Shown in pieces: positions 45,062-54,866 of a stretch of DNA of 64,000 bases (position 1 is its first letter; each line of letters opens with the position of its first letter). The position numbers and the translations under genes were made by a program. Location: assembly GCF_002750855.1 (NCBI RefSeq), contig NZ_NWUC01000004.1, positions 62,001 to 126,000 of the forward strand. Reading direction: 5' to 3'. This DNA is from Neopararhizobium haloflavum (GTDB taxonomy: Bacteria > Pseudomonadota > Alphaproteobacteria > Rhizobiales > Rhizobiaceae). The notes under the pieces are model-generated. The model saw only the letters and a program-made list of their open reading frames with translations. It had not been told where the DNA came from and searched no databases.

Positions 45062-47197
45062 CTAGGCTGCGCTGTCGCGCCGCGCGCCGAGCCCATCGTC
45101 TTCCGCGAGCATCAACAGCGCATCATCGAAGCCGGCCCGGTAGAGCGCTTCCAATTCGCGGGGCACCAGATCCTCGTCGGGATCGATGACGGAAAGGACG
45201 ATGTTGAGATCGGCCCCACCCAGCATGCGCACCACGCTGTCTATGTGGGTGCTCCCACATTCCACGATCACGACATCATAGGCGTCGCCCACCGCTTCGA
45301 TGATCATGTGCAGACGCGACGCTCCACGCATGGCGCGCTCGGGATCGGCATTGCCGAGCGGAATGACGTCGGCGCCCGACTCCTGGTCGGCCTGTATGGT
45401 CTCGGCAATCGTCACGCCGCCGCACAGGAGGTTGGTGATGCCAGCGGGCTGTGCGGTGCCGAGCATCATGCGACCTGGGGCGCCACTGCCGGTCATGTCG
45501 ACGAGAAGCACACGCTTTGAAGCAGCTGCCAAGCTGCGGGCGAGATAGACCATACCGACAGATGCCCTGTCGCCTTCCGGCGAAAGCCCGGCGACGAGAT
45601 GGGCCCGCCGGGCGGACAAGATGGCGGCGATGGCAGCCGGTGAGAAGTCCTCTTCGTCTTCATCCGCCACGTCGACGCGCGGTGCGGCAGCCGGGGCGCC
45701 GGTGCCCTGCCCTGCGTCCAGCGGAGCAGGCAGCGCCGTATGGAGGTTTCCGCTGGCCTGACCCGTTGTGGCCATGGCGGTGACAGGCAATTCGCCGGCG
45801 GCAGGCCGCAGCGCGCGCCCGGAAAAGAGTTCGGCCAGCAATACGATGATCATCTGGATGAGCAGTGCCGCGACCATCACGACAATCGTGATTGGCAAGA
45901 CCTTGGGATAGTATGGCTCGCTCGCGGGCACGGCGCTGGCAATAATGCGCGCATCGGCGGGCAGCGCATTGGGGTCGCCTCGCGAAATGGCCTCGCGATA
46001 GCGGGCGAGATAGGTTTCCAGGAGTTGCCGTTCGGCAGCCGCTTCGCGTTCCAGTGCGCGCAGTTCGACACCCTCTGCATCAGCCTGGGCCGAGCTGGCC
46101 TTGATGACTTCGAGCTGCCCGGCAAGTTCGGCTTCGCGCAGGCGGGCCACCTCGGCATTCGTCTCAAGACTGGCCAAAGCCTTGCGCACTTCGCCCGCGA
46201 TCTGATCGTCGATGGCAGATAATTGTGCGCGAAGCCCGCGAATGCGCGGGTGGTTGCCCAGCAGTGTCGTGGAGAGATCAGCGATCTGGGACTGCAGCGC
46301 GACCTGCTGCTCGCGCAGGCGCTGGATCAGGCCGGAATCGAGCACACTGCTGACCGTGTCGACCGACCGGCCGGCTTCGAGTGCCTGGCGCGCATTGGCC
46401 GCGCGCGCTTCGGCGTCGGCGCGCTCGGAGCGAACCTGCGCCAGCTCGCCAGCGATATCGGAGAGCTGACGCGCGACCAGCGTATCGTTCTGGGCGACCA
46501 GATAAAGGTCCGACTCGGCACGATAATCGGCAATCTTGGCTTCCGCGGTGCGCACCCGTTCGCGCAAATCCGCAATTTCGGGTTCGAGCCAGGCCGTGGC
46601 ATTCGAGTTCGAGGTCAGCTTGGCACCGGACTGGATCTGCAGATAGACCCGCGCCAGCGCATTGGCGACCTCGGCGGCCAGTTGAGGATCCTCCGACGAG
46701 AATTCGATCGCGATGACGCGCGAGTTCTGGATCTGGTAAACCTGAAGCTTCTCGCGAAATGCGGCAACGGCCCGGTCGATCGAGGCTTCTTCCAGCGGAT
46801 CGTCGGCTGCTCCCAGGAACACCATGATATCGTTGACGATCGACGGCTGGGCCGCCGGATCAAACTCGGCGCGGGAGGCCAGATCCAGTTCGCGCACGAC
46901 TTCGCGGATGCTGTCGGCGGCGCGGATCACCTCGACCTGACTGGCAATGGCCTGCTCATCCAGCATGGCATCGCGCGAAAGGCCCTCCCCGGCGCGCGTG
47001 ATCGCCGCCTCGCGTTCCTCGATCAGGACCCGGCTTTCGCCGCGATAAACCGGAGCGAGGGAACTGGCGAACAGGAACGCGATGAGACCGGCAGCAAGCG
47101 TGATGGCGATCATCATGAACCGCCGTTCCCACAACGCCGCCGCCAGCCGCATGATATCGATGTCGACGTCCCCGCGTGCCTCTGCGCTGTTGGACAT
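45062..47197 (-). CDS. exopolysaccharide chain-length protein with degenerate tyrosine-kinase domain
   Basis: 711 residues. Wzz domain: membrane segment at about 28-46, then PVYRGESRVLIEEREAA; a long coiled-coil periplasmic part (about 180-400); a second membrane segment at about 434-454 (ITIVVMVAALLIQMIIVLL). The C-terminal cytoplasmic part has the BY-kinase fold but GLSPEGDRASV in place of the G-x-GKST loop, VLLVDMTGSG for Walker A' and VVIVECGSTH for Walker B, and no tyrosine cluster at the end (ARRDSAA). It most likely controls polymer length without kinase activity, like ExoP relatives. Divergent from the export lipoprotein gene. Confidence 0.87.
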   Translation of the reverse strand: MSNSAEARGDVDIDIMRLAAALWERRFMMIAITLAAGLIAFLFASSLAPVYRGESRVLIEEREAAITRAGEGLSRDAMLDEQAIASQVEVIRAADSIREVVRELDLASRAEFDPAAQPSIVNDIMVFLGAADDPLEEASIDRAVAAFREKLQVYQIQNSRVIAIEFSSEDPQLAAEVANALARVYLQIQSGAKLTSNSNATAWLEPEIADLRERVRTAEAKIADYRAESDLYLVAQNDTLVARQLSDIAGELAQVRSERADAEARAANARQALEAGRSVDTVSSVLDSGLIQRLREQQVALQSQIADLSTTLLGNHPRIRGLRAQLSAIDDQIAGEVRKALASLETNAEVARLREAELAGQLEVIKASSAQADAEGVELRALEREAAAERQLLETYLARYREAISRGDPNALPADARIIASAVPASEPYYPKVLPITIVVMVAALLIQMIIVLLAELFSGRALRPAAGELPVTAMATTGQASGNLHTALPAPLDAGQGTGAPAAAPRVDVADEDEEDFSPAAIAAILSARRAHLVAGLSPEGDRASVGMVYLARSLAAASKRVLLVDMTGSGAPGRMMLGTAQPAGITNLLCGGVTIAETIQADQESGADVIPLGNADPERAMRGASRLHMIIEAVGDAYDVVIVECGSTHIDSVVRMLGGADLNIVLSVIDPDEDLVPRELEALYRAGFDDALLMLAEDDGLGARRDSAA

Positions 47198-47377
47198 GAT
47201 GTGAATCTCCGCTGCGATGATGGCGAATTCCGACCGAGGATCGGATCCACCGGGCTGGAGCGTAAACAATCGTGGTAAGCCAATGGTTAATGCCGATATT
47301 TCCGGTCGATGCGCTGGAGGAAGAGCGGATGACATCGGCCCTTTTTACCAGCTGTTAACCCTAATCGGTCGATAACC

Positions 47378-47992
47378 ATGGCAACGGCGCGATCAGCGCC
47401 ATTGCGTCTGGACATGGCGATGCTCGCGAAAATCGGAACGACTTACATACTGCTGTCGCTCGCCGCCGTTGCGGTGCTCGGAGGCTGTTCGGGGTACCGC
47501 CCGGCCCCGGCCGCGTTTCATGAGGCGACCATTCAGCCCTATCAGCTCGGCGCCGGCGACCGTCTGCGCGTGACCGTATTCGACCAGGAAGAGCTGACAG
47601 GCACCTACTCGATCGACCAAGCCGGATACATTTCCTTTCCGCTCGTGGGCTCTTTGCCGGCACGCGGACAGACGCTTCAGCAGATGGAATCGGCACTCGC
47701 CGCCGCACTTCGCAACGGCTACCTGCGCGATCCGGACGTGACGGTCGAGGTCGACCAATATCGATCCTTCTTCATCATGGGCGAGGTCGGTGCCGCCGGC
47801 CAGTACAGCTACGTGCCGGGCATGACCGTCCAGCAGGCGATCGCCATTGCCGGCGGGTTCACCTCGCGCGCCAATCAGGCGAACGCTGACATAACCCGCA
47901 CCATCAACGGCGAAGTCATGACCGGCCGCGTGATCATTTCCGATCCGATCATGGCCGGCGACACGATCTATGTCCGCGAGCGGCTCTTCTGA
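47378..47992 (+). CDS. outer-membrane polysaccharide export lipoprotein (Wza-like)
   Basis: 204 residues. The lipoprotein signal ends at the lipobox AVLGGC (Cys about residue 37). The Poly_export domain follows (YQLGAGDRLRVTVFDQEELT, then AGYISFPLVGSLPARGQTLQ), then a SLBB-like domain (FFIMGEVGAAGQYSYVPGMT). It is shorter than Wza (about 380), like the OPX proteins of rhizobial loci. It forms part of the outer-membrane exit. A start at 47414 (MAMLAKIG) gives a more usual signal peptide length. Confidence 0.88.
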   Translation: MATARSAPLRLDMAMLAKIGTTYILLSLAAVAVLGGCSGYRPAPAAFHEATIQPYQLGAGDRLRVTVFDQEELTGTYSIDQAGYISFPLVGSLPARGQTLQQMESALAAALRNGYLRDPDVTVEVDQYRSFFIMGEVGAAGQYSYVPGMTVQQAIAIAGGFTSRANQANADITRTINGEVMTGRVIISDPIMAGDTIYVRERLF

Positions 47993-48001
47993 TCCGTGAC
48001 G

Positions 48002-49180
48002 ATGCCCGAGAAAAGCCTGCGTATCATCCATTGCTTCCGCTCTCCGGTGGGTGGGATATTCCGGCATGTGCGCGACCTTGCGGCCGAGCACAGCGCCGCA
48101 GGCCATCAGGTCGGGATCATCTGCGACAGCACGACGGGCGGGTCCTACGAGGACGCGCTCTTCGATGCGATCCGCCCGCATCTCGCTCTCGGGCTGACAC
48201 GCCTGCCCATCGGGCGGTCGATTGCACCCTCCGACGTGCGTGCGGCGCTTGCGAGCTATCGGGAAATCAAGAATTTGCAGCCAGACATCCTGCATGGGCA
48301 TGGCGCCAAGGGCGGCGCCTATGCTCGGATCGTCGGCTCACGGCTACGGGTTTCGAGGTATCGCGTCGCCCGTTTCTATTCGCCGCATGGCGGCAGTCTT
48401 CACTATGATGCGGCTCGCCCGTCCGGCCGATTCTTCTTTGCGATCGAGCGCATGATGGAGCGCATGACCGACCAGCTGGTCTTCGTCAGCGAGCACGAGC
48501 GGCAAACCTATCTCGACAAGGTCGGCCGCCCCCGATGCGCAGAGATGCTGGTCTATAACGGGCTGGACTCAGGAGAATTCGTGCCGGTGGCGCTGCATCG
48601 CGAGGCTGCCGACTTCCTCTATATCGGCATGATGCGCGACCTCAAGGGGCCGGATGTCTTCATCCGCGCGTTCCAGCAGGCAGAAAGATTGGCCGGAAGA
48701 CCGTTCAAGGGTGTGATGGTCGGAGATGGCGATGACAAGCCGCGCTACGCAGCCATGCTGAAAGACCTTGGCCTTGATGATCGGATTTCGCTGCATGCGG
48801 CGATGAAGGCCCGTGATGCCTTTGCCATGGCCAGGAACGTCGTCATCCCCTCACGCGCCGAAGCCATGCCCTATATCGTCCTGGAAGCGATTGCCGGGGG
48901 AAAGCCGGTGATCGCCAGCCGTGTCGGCGGAATTCCCGAGATCCTCGGCGCGGAAAGCCCTGCCCTCGTGCAGCCGGGAAATGCAGATGCCCTTGCAACT
49001 GCGATGGTCCGCGCGGTCGAGGAGCCGGATTGGCTCACTACCGCGATGCCATCGATCGAGAGCTTTCGCAGGCGTTTCAGCGCGCAGAGCATGGCCGAGG
49101 CGATCGGCCAGGCCTACATCGGCGCTCATGCCGCTCCGCTGGCCGATCGAAGTGAAACGACCGCATCAAATATTTCTTAG
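48002..49180 (+). CDS. family 4 glycosyltransferase
   Basis: 392 residues, GT-B fold. The N-terminal part is typical (FRSPVGGIFRHVRDLAAEHS), and the C-terminal nucleotide-sugar site has the E-x7-E motif in RAEAMPYIVLEAIAGGKPVI. It adds a sugar to the lipid-linked repeat unit. MPEKSLRII at 48002 is chosen; a GTG at 47996 is possible. It starts 9 bp after the export lipoprotein gene. Confidence 0.9.
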   Translation: MPEKSLRIIHCFRSPVGGIFRHVRDLAAEHSAAGHQVGIICDSTTGGSYEDALFDAIRPHLALGLTRLPIGRSIAPSDVRAALASYREIKNLQPDILHGHGAKGGAYARIVGSRLRVSRYRVARFYSPHGGSLHYDAARPSGRFFFAIERMMERMTDQLVFVSEHERQTYLDKVGRPRCAEMLVYNGLDSGEFVPVALHREAADFLYIGMMRDLKGPDVFIRAFQQAERLAGRPFKGVMVGDGDDKPRYAAMLKDLGLDDRISLHAAMKARDAFAMARNVVIPSRAEAMPYIVLEAIAGGKPVIASRVGGIPEILGAESPALVQPGNADALATAMVRAVEEPDWLTTAMPSIESFRRRFSAQSMAEAIGQAYIGAHAAPLADRSETTASNIS

Positions 49181-49224
49181 CTCCTTCCTGCTACCTACGG
49201 TAACCTGCAAAGGATACCGCAACG

Positions 49225-50772
49225 ATGACGAGACAGGAGAGCGCCCCGGCGCGGCAGGCCGACGGATCGGATCATGGCCGCACGGCAGAGACGGAAGTCG
49301 ACGACGCCCGGCAGACCGAGCTGCGTTCTCTCGCCGACCGCATCGCGAGGCAATTGCGCGATGAGAGCTACTCTCCGCAAATGGTCACGGGGCTGTTGCG
49401 ACTCTTCGAGTTTGCCGGTCTCCTGCTTCTGGCCGTCTTGATTCACGCGCTCTACGTCATGCCGGACGCGTCAAGCTTTCGTCCCGGTTATGCCGTGACG
49501 ATCGTTGCCGGGTCATTGCTCGGCGTGATCCTGCTCCAGGCTGCCGACACTTATCAGGTGCCGGCCCTGCGCATGCCACTGCGCACATTCAAGCGCGCCT
49601 TCGTCGCCTGGAGCATGACGGTTGCCGCCATGGCGCTGGCTGCGTTCTTTCTCAAGGTGGGATCGGACTTCTCGCGGGTCTGGTTCGGCGCGTGGTACCT
49701 TTCGGGCCTCGCCTTTCTCTTCGTCAGCCGTCAACTCGTTGCCTGGGCCATCAGACGCTGGGCGCGTGACGGAACGATGGAACGCCGCGCCGTCATTGTC
49801 GGCGGCGGAGAACTGGCAAAACGGCTGATCCGCCAGCTCGAACAGCAGCCAGAGAACGACATTCGCATCTGCGGCATTTTCGATGACCGCGACGAGGAAC
49901 GTTCGCCGTCGATCGTCGCCGGCTATCCCAAGCTCGGCAATACCGCGGACCTTGTCGACTTCGCACGACGGGCCCGCATCGACATGCTGATCATCGCGCT
50001 CCCGATCACGGCTGAAGCCCGCGTGCTTCATTTGCTGAAGCATCTTTGGGTGCTGCCGCTCGACATCCGGCTGGCAGCCCATGCAAACCGGCTGCGGTTC
50101 CGTCCACGCTCCTATTCCTATGTCGGCGCGGTGCCGATGCTGGCGATCTTCGATCGGCCGATCCGGGATTGGGATTCGGTGGCAAAGCGCGTCTTCGACG
50201 TCGCTTTCAGTCTGCTCGCCATCGCGACGCTCTGGCCGGTCATGCTCGTCACGGCGATCGCAATCAAGGCAACCTCCAAAGGCCCGATCCTCTTTCGCCA
50301 GAAGCGTCACGGCTTCAACAACGAGGAAGTGGAGATCTACAAGTTCCGTTCGATGTACACCGAGATGAGCGACCCGACGGCCCGGCTTGCGGTGACGAAG
50401 GGGGATCCACGCGTCACCCGCGTCGGCCGCATCATCCGCAAGACGTCGATCGACGAACTGCCACAGCTGTTCAACGTTCTGAAGGGGCAGCTTTCGCTTG
50501 TCGGTCCCCGCCCCCATGCGGTGATGGCGCAAACCCGCGACCGGCTGTTCGTTGAAGTCGTGGATGGGTATTTCGCGCGCCACCGCGTCAAGCCCGGCGT
50601 CACGGGCTGGGCTCAGATCAATGGCTGGCGCGGCGAAATCGACAATGACGAGAAGATCAAGCAACGCACTGCCTGCGACCTCTACTATATCGAGAACTGG
50701 TCTCTCTTCTTCGACCTCAAGATCCTGTTTCTGACGCCAATCCGCTTGCTGAATACGGAGAATGCGTATTGA
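49225..50772 (+). CDS. undecaprenyl-phosphate sugar-1-phosphate transferase (WcaJ/UppE-like)
   Basis: 515 residues. Four N-terminal membrane segments, a Rossmann-like domain ([20 protein letters not shown]), a fifth membrane segment ([20 protein letters not shown]), then the bacterial sugar transferase domain: [34 protein letters not shown] and [17 protein letters not shown]. It starts the repeat unit by moving glucose- or galactose-1-phosphate to undecaprenyl phosphate. Its stop overlaps the polymerase start (TTGA). UppE of the rhizobial unipolar polysaccharide is of this class. Confidence 0.92.
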   Translation: MTRQESAPARQADGSDHGRTAETEVDDARQTELRSLADRIARQLRDESYSPQMVTGLLRLFEFAGLLLLAVLIHALYVMPDASSFRPGYAVTIVAGSLLGVILLQAADTYQVPALRMPLRTFKRAFVAWSMTVAAMALAAFFLKVGSDFSRVWFGAWYLSGLAFLFVSRQLVAWAIRRWARDGTMERRAVIVGGGELAKRLIRQLEQQPENDIRICGIFDDRDEERSPSIVAGYPKLGNTADLVDFARRARIDMLIIALPITAEARVLHLLKHLWVLPLDIRLAAHANRLRFRPRSYSYVGAVPMLAIFDRPIRDWDSVAKRVFDVAFSLLAIATLWPVMLVTAIAIKATSKGPILFRQKRHGFNNEEVEIYKFRSMYTEMSDPTARLAVTKGDPRVTRVGRIIRKTSIDELPQLFNVLKGQLSLVGPRPHAVMAQTRDRLFVEVVDGYFARHRVKPGVTGWAQINGWRGEIDNDEKIKQRTACDLYYIENWSLFFDLKILFLTPIRLLNTENAY

Positions 50773-52067
50773 GCGCCGTCGGCTACCATCCGGGGTCTGC
50801 ACGAGTTGCAGCGCCGAAGGCCGCGACGTTCCGTCTGATCGGCGCTGCGCTGATGGCGTTCGGCGTCTTCCTTTCCGGCTTCGTCATCGACGAACCGGCC
50901 CCTTACGAGCTGTTCCTCGTCGGGTTGATCGGCCTGTGGGCGCTTTTCGGGCTTCGCATATCGCGCACCGTCGCACCGCTCCTGATCCTGCTGATTGTGT
51001 TCAACATCGGCGGGCTGATCGCCTTGACGCGGATGAACGACCTTGAAGGCGCACCGCTCTACATCGCCGTTTCTGTCTTTCTGGCGCTGACCTCGGTATT
51101 CTTCGCAGCGATCATCGAAGACGACGAGCGACGACTGAGACTGATCTTCGGGGCCTATATCGCCGCAGCGCTGGTGACCGCGATGCTGGGCATCCTGGGG
51201 TATTTCGGCGCCATCCCGGGGGGCGAGCGCTTTACGCTTTACGATCGTGCCCGCGGCGCATTCGGCGATCCCAACGTCTTCGGGCCCTATCTCATCCTGC
51301 CCTCCCTCATCCTGATGCACGGGATTCTTAACGGCAGATTGGCCGTCGCGCCCTTTCGCTTGCTGGCGCTGCTGATCCTTTCCTTCGGCATCTTCCTTTC
51401 GTTCTCACGCGCGGCATGGGGCGCCACCGCGCTTTCGATGATGCTTCTCGTTTTCGTCATGCTCGTCAGCCAACGTTCCGGCATCTTCCGGCTTCGCGTG
51501 CTGGTCATGGCGCTGATCGGGCTGCTCGTCCTCATCGCGGCCCTGATTTTCGCGCTGCAGTTCGATGCGGTCTCGGAGCTTTTCACGGTCCGGGCCCAAT
51601 TGGTGCAGGACTATGACGGTGCGCGCTTCGGGCGCTTCGAACGCCACAAGCTCGGTTTTCTTCTTGCCATGGAAAAGCCGCTCGGTATCGGCCCACTCGC
51701 CTTCGGTCCGATCTATGGAGAAGACACGCACAATATCTGGCTGAAAGCGCTGCTCGACTATGGCTGGCTCGGCTTCGTCGCCTACCTCGCGCTGATCGTC
51801 TGGACGCTGGTATTGGGCTTTCGCTACCTGCTGCGCGAGCGGAGCTGGCAGCCCTACCTGATGACAGCCTATATCGTCTTCGTCGCCCATGTCATCGTCG
51901 GAACCGTGATCGATACCGATCACTGGCGGCACTTCTATCTCATCCTTGGGGTATTATGGGGCTGCTTCGCGCTGGAGCGACGCCACCAGCGCGAAGCTCA
52001 GCTGGTGCGGCGCCGCCCGAGCATTATGGGGACGAGCGCCGTCAGGATGAACAATCGCATCACGTGA
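50769..52067 (+). CDS. O-antigen ligase/polymerase family membrane protein (Wzy_C)
   Basis: 432 residues, about ten or more membrane segments. The Wzy_C pattern is the large central region with FSRAAWGATALSMMLLVF and a His in YGEDTHNIWLKALLDYGWLG. It probably polymerises the repeat units. It uses a TTG start overlapping the previous stop (TTGA). Its last 70 bp overlap the 3' end of the AbrB-family gene on the other strand, an unusual length for a convergent overlap. Confidence 0.87.
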   Translation: MSAVGYHPGSARVAAPKAATFRLIGAALMAFGVFLSGFVIDEPAPYELFLVGLIGLWALFGLRISRTVAPLLILLIVFNIGGLIALTRMNDLEGAPLYIAVSVFLALTSVFFAAIIEDDERRLRLIFGAYIAAALVTAMLGILGYFGAIPGGERFTLYDRARGAFGDPNVFGPYLILPSLILMHGILNGRLAVAPFRLLALLILSFGIFLSFSRAAWGATALSMMLLVFVMLVSQRSGIFRLRVLVMALIGLLVLIAALIFALQFDAVSELFTVRAQLVQDYDGARFGRFERHKLGFLLAMEKPLGIGPLAFGPIYGEDTHNIWLKALLDYGWLGFVAYLALIVWTLVLGFRYLLRERSWQPYLMTAYIVFVAHVIVGTVIDTDHWRHFYLILGVLWGCFALERRHQREAQLVRRRPSIMGTSAVRMNNRIT

Positions 52068-53038
52068 TGGGCAGCGACGAAGGTCGGGTCGGCATCGAGC
52101 AGCACGGCAATCGCAATCATCGCTTCCACGCCCCCCGGCATGAAGGCGATGAGCAACTGCCCCGTCGGCAGGTCGAACAGGCCCGCCACGAGCAGGGCGA
52201 ACGCGGCGGCCAAGACACTGGCGATCACGGTGATGGCGATGCCGGCCGAAAACGCGCTGCGCAGCATCGCCAGCGTAACCCCACCGAAACGCGAGCCGAT
52301 CAGCGCGCCCATGATGAGGAAGGCCGGAATCTGCAGCCAGAGCGGCATGACGCCTTCGATCGTTCCCGTGAGATGGCTGACGGTAGAAACGATCATTCCG
52401 CCAACCAGCAGCGCGGCCGGCAGTCGGAAGCGCTTGAGGACCAGACCGACCAGGATGGACAGGATGAACGTCAGGGCGATCGACAAGACGGACATCGCCG
52501 CCGCCGGGCCTTGATCTGGATCGATCTCACCGCCCATCGCGCTCACCACGACCGGCACGATAAGCGTGAGGGCAAGCACGCGGATGCTTTGCACCAAGCC
52601 GATCTGACGGATATCCGCGTTGGTGTCGGTCGACAGGCTCAGAACGTAGCTGAGATGTCCGGGCGAGGAAGCGAGCAACGCAGTCTTGCGGTCATATGCA
52701 AAATGCCGCCGGAGCCAATAGCTGGAGACGATCATGATCGCCAGCAGCGAAAAGGCCAGCAGGACGAAGCTGGCCGGCCACTGCCTCGCCGTGTCCAACA
52801 CCCCTGGCGTGACGCCCGCACCGATGCTCATGCCTATCAGGATCATCGCGACGTCCGCCAAACGACCGGGCACGGCGAGCCGCGCGCCCATCAGGCCGGC
52901 AGCGGTGACGGCGATGGCCGGCCCGGTGAGGTACGGCGCCGGGAAGTGAACAAGAGACGCCACGATGGCGCCGGCGGCCGCGATCGCCAATGCGAGGCAG
53001 GCCTGCGCCGTCTCGCTTCGCGGCCGCAGCAAGGTCAT
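51998..53038 (-). CDS. AbrB-family membrane protein
   Basis: 346 residues, around ten membrane segments, in two similar halves. Typical stretches are FPAPYLTGPAIAVTAAGLMG, DRKTALLASSPGHLSYVLSL, LPAALLVGGMIVS and LLIAFMPGGVEAMIAIAVLL. Members are loosely called ammonia monooxygenase or transport proteins; role unknown. MTLLRPRSE at 53038 is chosen over a start at 53116. Its end overlaps the polymerase gene by 70 bp. Confidence 0.87.
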   Translation of the reverse strand: MTLLRPRSETAQACLALAIAAAGAIVASLVHFPAPYLTGPAIAVTAAGLMGARLAVPGRLADVAMILIGMSIGAGVTPGVLDTARQWPASFVLLAFSLLAIMIVSSYWLRRHFAYDRKTALLASSPGHLSYVLSLSTDTNADIRQIGLVQSIRVLALTLIVPVVVSAMGGEIDPDQGPAAAMSVLSIALTFILSILVGLVLKRFRLPAALLVGGMIVSTVSHLTGTIEGVMPLWLQIPAFLIMGALIGSRFGGVTLAMLRSAFSAGIAITVIASVLAAAFALLVAGLFDLPTGQLLIAFMPGGVEAMIAIAVLLDADPTFVAAHHVMRLFILTALVPIMLGRRRTS

Positions 53039-53072
53039 CGAACCATTCCGGAACGGCTGGCGGTGCGCGCCA

Positions 53073-54116
53073 TCACATCGGCACCGGAAAGCGGCGGTAA
53101 ACCGCTTGGATATCATCGAGCACAGATTGGTCGAGCGTCAGATCGATCGCTGCGATATCGGTCCGCAGCTGCGACATCGACGTGGCGCCGATGATGGCAG
53201 CCGTCATGAAGGGGCGTGTCAGGCAGAACGCCAGCGCCATCTGGCACGGATCGAGCTGGTGTTTGCGGGCAACGGCGAGATACTCGTCCACGACGCCGAG
53301 AGATAGCGGGGTCAACCGGCCGCCAAGATCGGCCTTTGCTTCGCGCCGCGTGCCGGGCGGCGTGACATCACCCTGATACTTGCCCGAAAGCAGTCCAGCC
53401 GCCAGCGGAGAAAAGGCAAGCAAACCGACGTCCTCGTTGTGCGCCAGCTCGGCCATGTCCAGATCGAACAGGCGCTGCATGAGGCTGTATTCGTTCTGGA
53501 CCGACTGGACGCGAGGCAGACCTTCGCGCTCGGCGATGGCGAGATATTGCGATGTTCCCCAGCATGTCTCGTTGGACAGGCCAACATGGCGGACCTTGCC
53601 GGCCTTCACCGCGTCATCGAGACCACGGAGAATGTCATGGATCTCGGTCACGACCTCATCGCGATCCTGTGTGCTCGGATCATAGCTCCATGACTGACGG
53701 AAATGGTAGGAATCGCGGTTCGGCCAGTGGATCTGATAAAGATCGATATGGTCGGTTCCCAACCGCTTCAGGCTGCCATCCACTGCCGCAACGATATCTT
53801 CGCGACCAAGCTTGGCGCCGTCGCGAATCCATTTCGGTCCCGGCCCGGTGGCCTTGGTGGCCAGTACGATGTCGGAACGCTTGCCTGTCTCGCGGAACCA
53901 GTTGCCGACGATCTCTTCGGTCGCGCCCTGCGTTTCGGCCGAAGTCGGGTTGGTCGGATACATCTCCGCGGTGTCGAAGAAATTGATGCCTTTGCCGACC
54001 GCATAGTCCATCTGCTCGTGCGCTTCGGCCTGGGTGTTCTGCGTACCCCAGGTCATTGTTCCGAGGCAAAGCGCGCTGACTTCAAGTCCGGTGCGTCCGA
54101 GCTTGCGGTACTTCAT
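53073..54116 (-). CDS. aldo/keto reductase, Tas-like
   Basis: 347 residues, TIM barrel. Catalytic tetrad: Asp and Tyr in NFFDTAEMYP, Lys in VLATKATGP, His in LYQIHWPNRD. The long loop after it matches the Tas group of NADPH-dependent reductases. The substrate is unknown. Overlapping inverted repeats lie 15-50 bp before its start. Confidence 0.92.
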   Translation of the reverse strand: MKYRKLGRTGLEVSALCLGTMTWGTQNTQAEAHEQMDYAVGKGINFFDTAEMYPTNPTSAETQGATEEIVGNWFRETGKRSDIVLATKATGPGPKWIRDGAKLGREDIVAAVDGSLKRLGTDHIDLYQIHWPNRDSYHFRQSWSYDPSTQDRDEVVTEIHDILRGLDDAVKAGKVRHVGLSNETCWGTSQYLAIAEREGLPRVQSVQNEYSLMQRLFDLDMAELAHNEDVGLLAFSPLAAGLLSGKYQGDVTPPGTRREAKADLGGRLTPLSLGVVDEYLAVARKHQLDPCQMALAFCLTRPFMTAAIIGATSMSQLRTDIAAIDLTLDQSVLDDIQAVYRRFPVPM

Positions 54117-54130
54117 CGAGGATATCCTGC

Positions 54131-54166
54131 TGAGCGATAAGGTAAGGCTACCTGACTTATCTCAGG
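54131..54166. promoter_or_regulatory. nested inverted repeats upstream of the aldo/keto reductase
   Basis: GATAAG (54136-54141) and CTTATC (54156-54161) face each other; AGGTA/TACCT is nested at 54140-54153; and CCTGA-N6-TCAGG spans 54151-54166. It is in the promoter zone of the minus-strand reductase gene and looks like one or two operators. No regulator is encoded beside it. Confidence 0.5.
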
Positions 54167-54231
54167 CAGCTCCTCTCTCCAATAGCAGCAGGCAATTTTC
54201 AAGCCCCTGGCAGGGCTTCGCGGCAATTCGT

Positions 54232-54441
54232 TCAGTGCCGTTGCGGTCCGACAAGAGCGCCGGCCATTTCGCCGATGATCGCGGCACGATCGGCATCCAC
54301 GCGAGCCTCATGTTGCCGCATCCAGTCTTGCTGTGTTTCCTGCAGGCCCGGGAGCAGCAAGGGGCCTACGGTCAAGGCAACCGCGCAGGCAATCTGAATG
54401 ACGGGAACACCGGCGACGTTCACTGACCAAAGCGTTCTCAT
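54232..54441 (-). CDS. small membrane protein of unknown function
   Basis: 69 residues: MRTLWSVNVAGVPVIQIACA and VALTVGPLLLPG form one hydrophobic stretch, followed by a polar tail EARVDADRAAIIGEMAGALV. A good ribosome site GGGAGA is 6 nt before the ATG. No family is recognised. It sits between the reductase and the plus-strand pair at 54604. Confidence 0.6.
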   Translation of the reverse strand: MRTLWSVNVAGVPVIQIACAVALTVGPLLLPGLQETQQDWMRQHEARVDADRAAIIGEMAGALVGPQRH

Positions 54442-54603
54442 TGTTTCTCCCGATCCCTGGTGCCGACGCCAACGCATGATTCGCACACACGTACAAAAAC
54501 TTGACAACAACACTCATCTTTAATAGCCATTGCCCGAGCATCGCCGGCGTGTCAAGCGGCGCAGCTTTGCCACGCCAGCCTCTCAAACGGATCGGGCCGG
54601 ATC

Positions 54604-54852
54604 ATGACAGACGACGACAGCCTCTTCATGCTGATCAATCTGCACAAGGCCGCGGCCGAGCCTGTTGGAAATCAGGGCGACGGGCTTGCAGCGGAATTCA
54701 TGGAAATCTTCCGAAGAGAAATGGCGCGCCGGCATCCATTGCCGCCCTACCCGGTCGACACGTCGGACAATGTCCTTATGTTTCGACGTAGTGGCTTTTC
54801 TGGGCCAGACGTTGAATGCGACAGCACCGACCGCGATGCGTCGGAAAAATAG
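54604..54852 (+). CDS. small protein of unknown function
   Basis: 82 residues, MTDDDSLFMLINLHKAAAEP, mostly polar, no family recognised. Codon use has GC-rich third positions in the first two thirds and is less regular after residue 55. It ends 14 bp before the HmuQ-like gene and could be its operon partner. The ribosome site is weak. Confidence 0.5.
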   Translation: MTDDDSLFMLINLHKAAAEPVGNQGDGLAAEFMEIFRREMARRHPLPPYPVDTSDNVLMFRRSGFSGPDVECDSTDRDASEK

Positions 54853-54866
54853 GGAGCCGACACGGC

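Noticed and set aside
54501..54526. TTGACA and TAATAG as a promoter for the 54604 gene
   Set aside because: The spacer is 14 bp, too short for a normal sigma-70 promoter.
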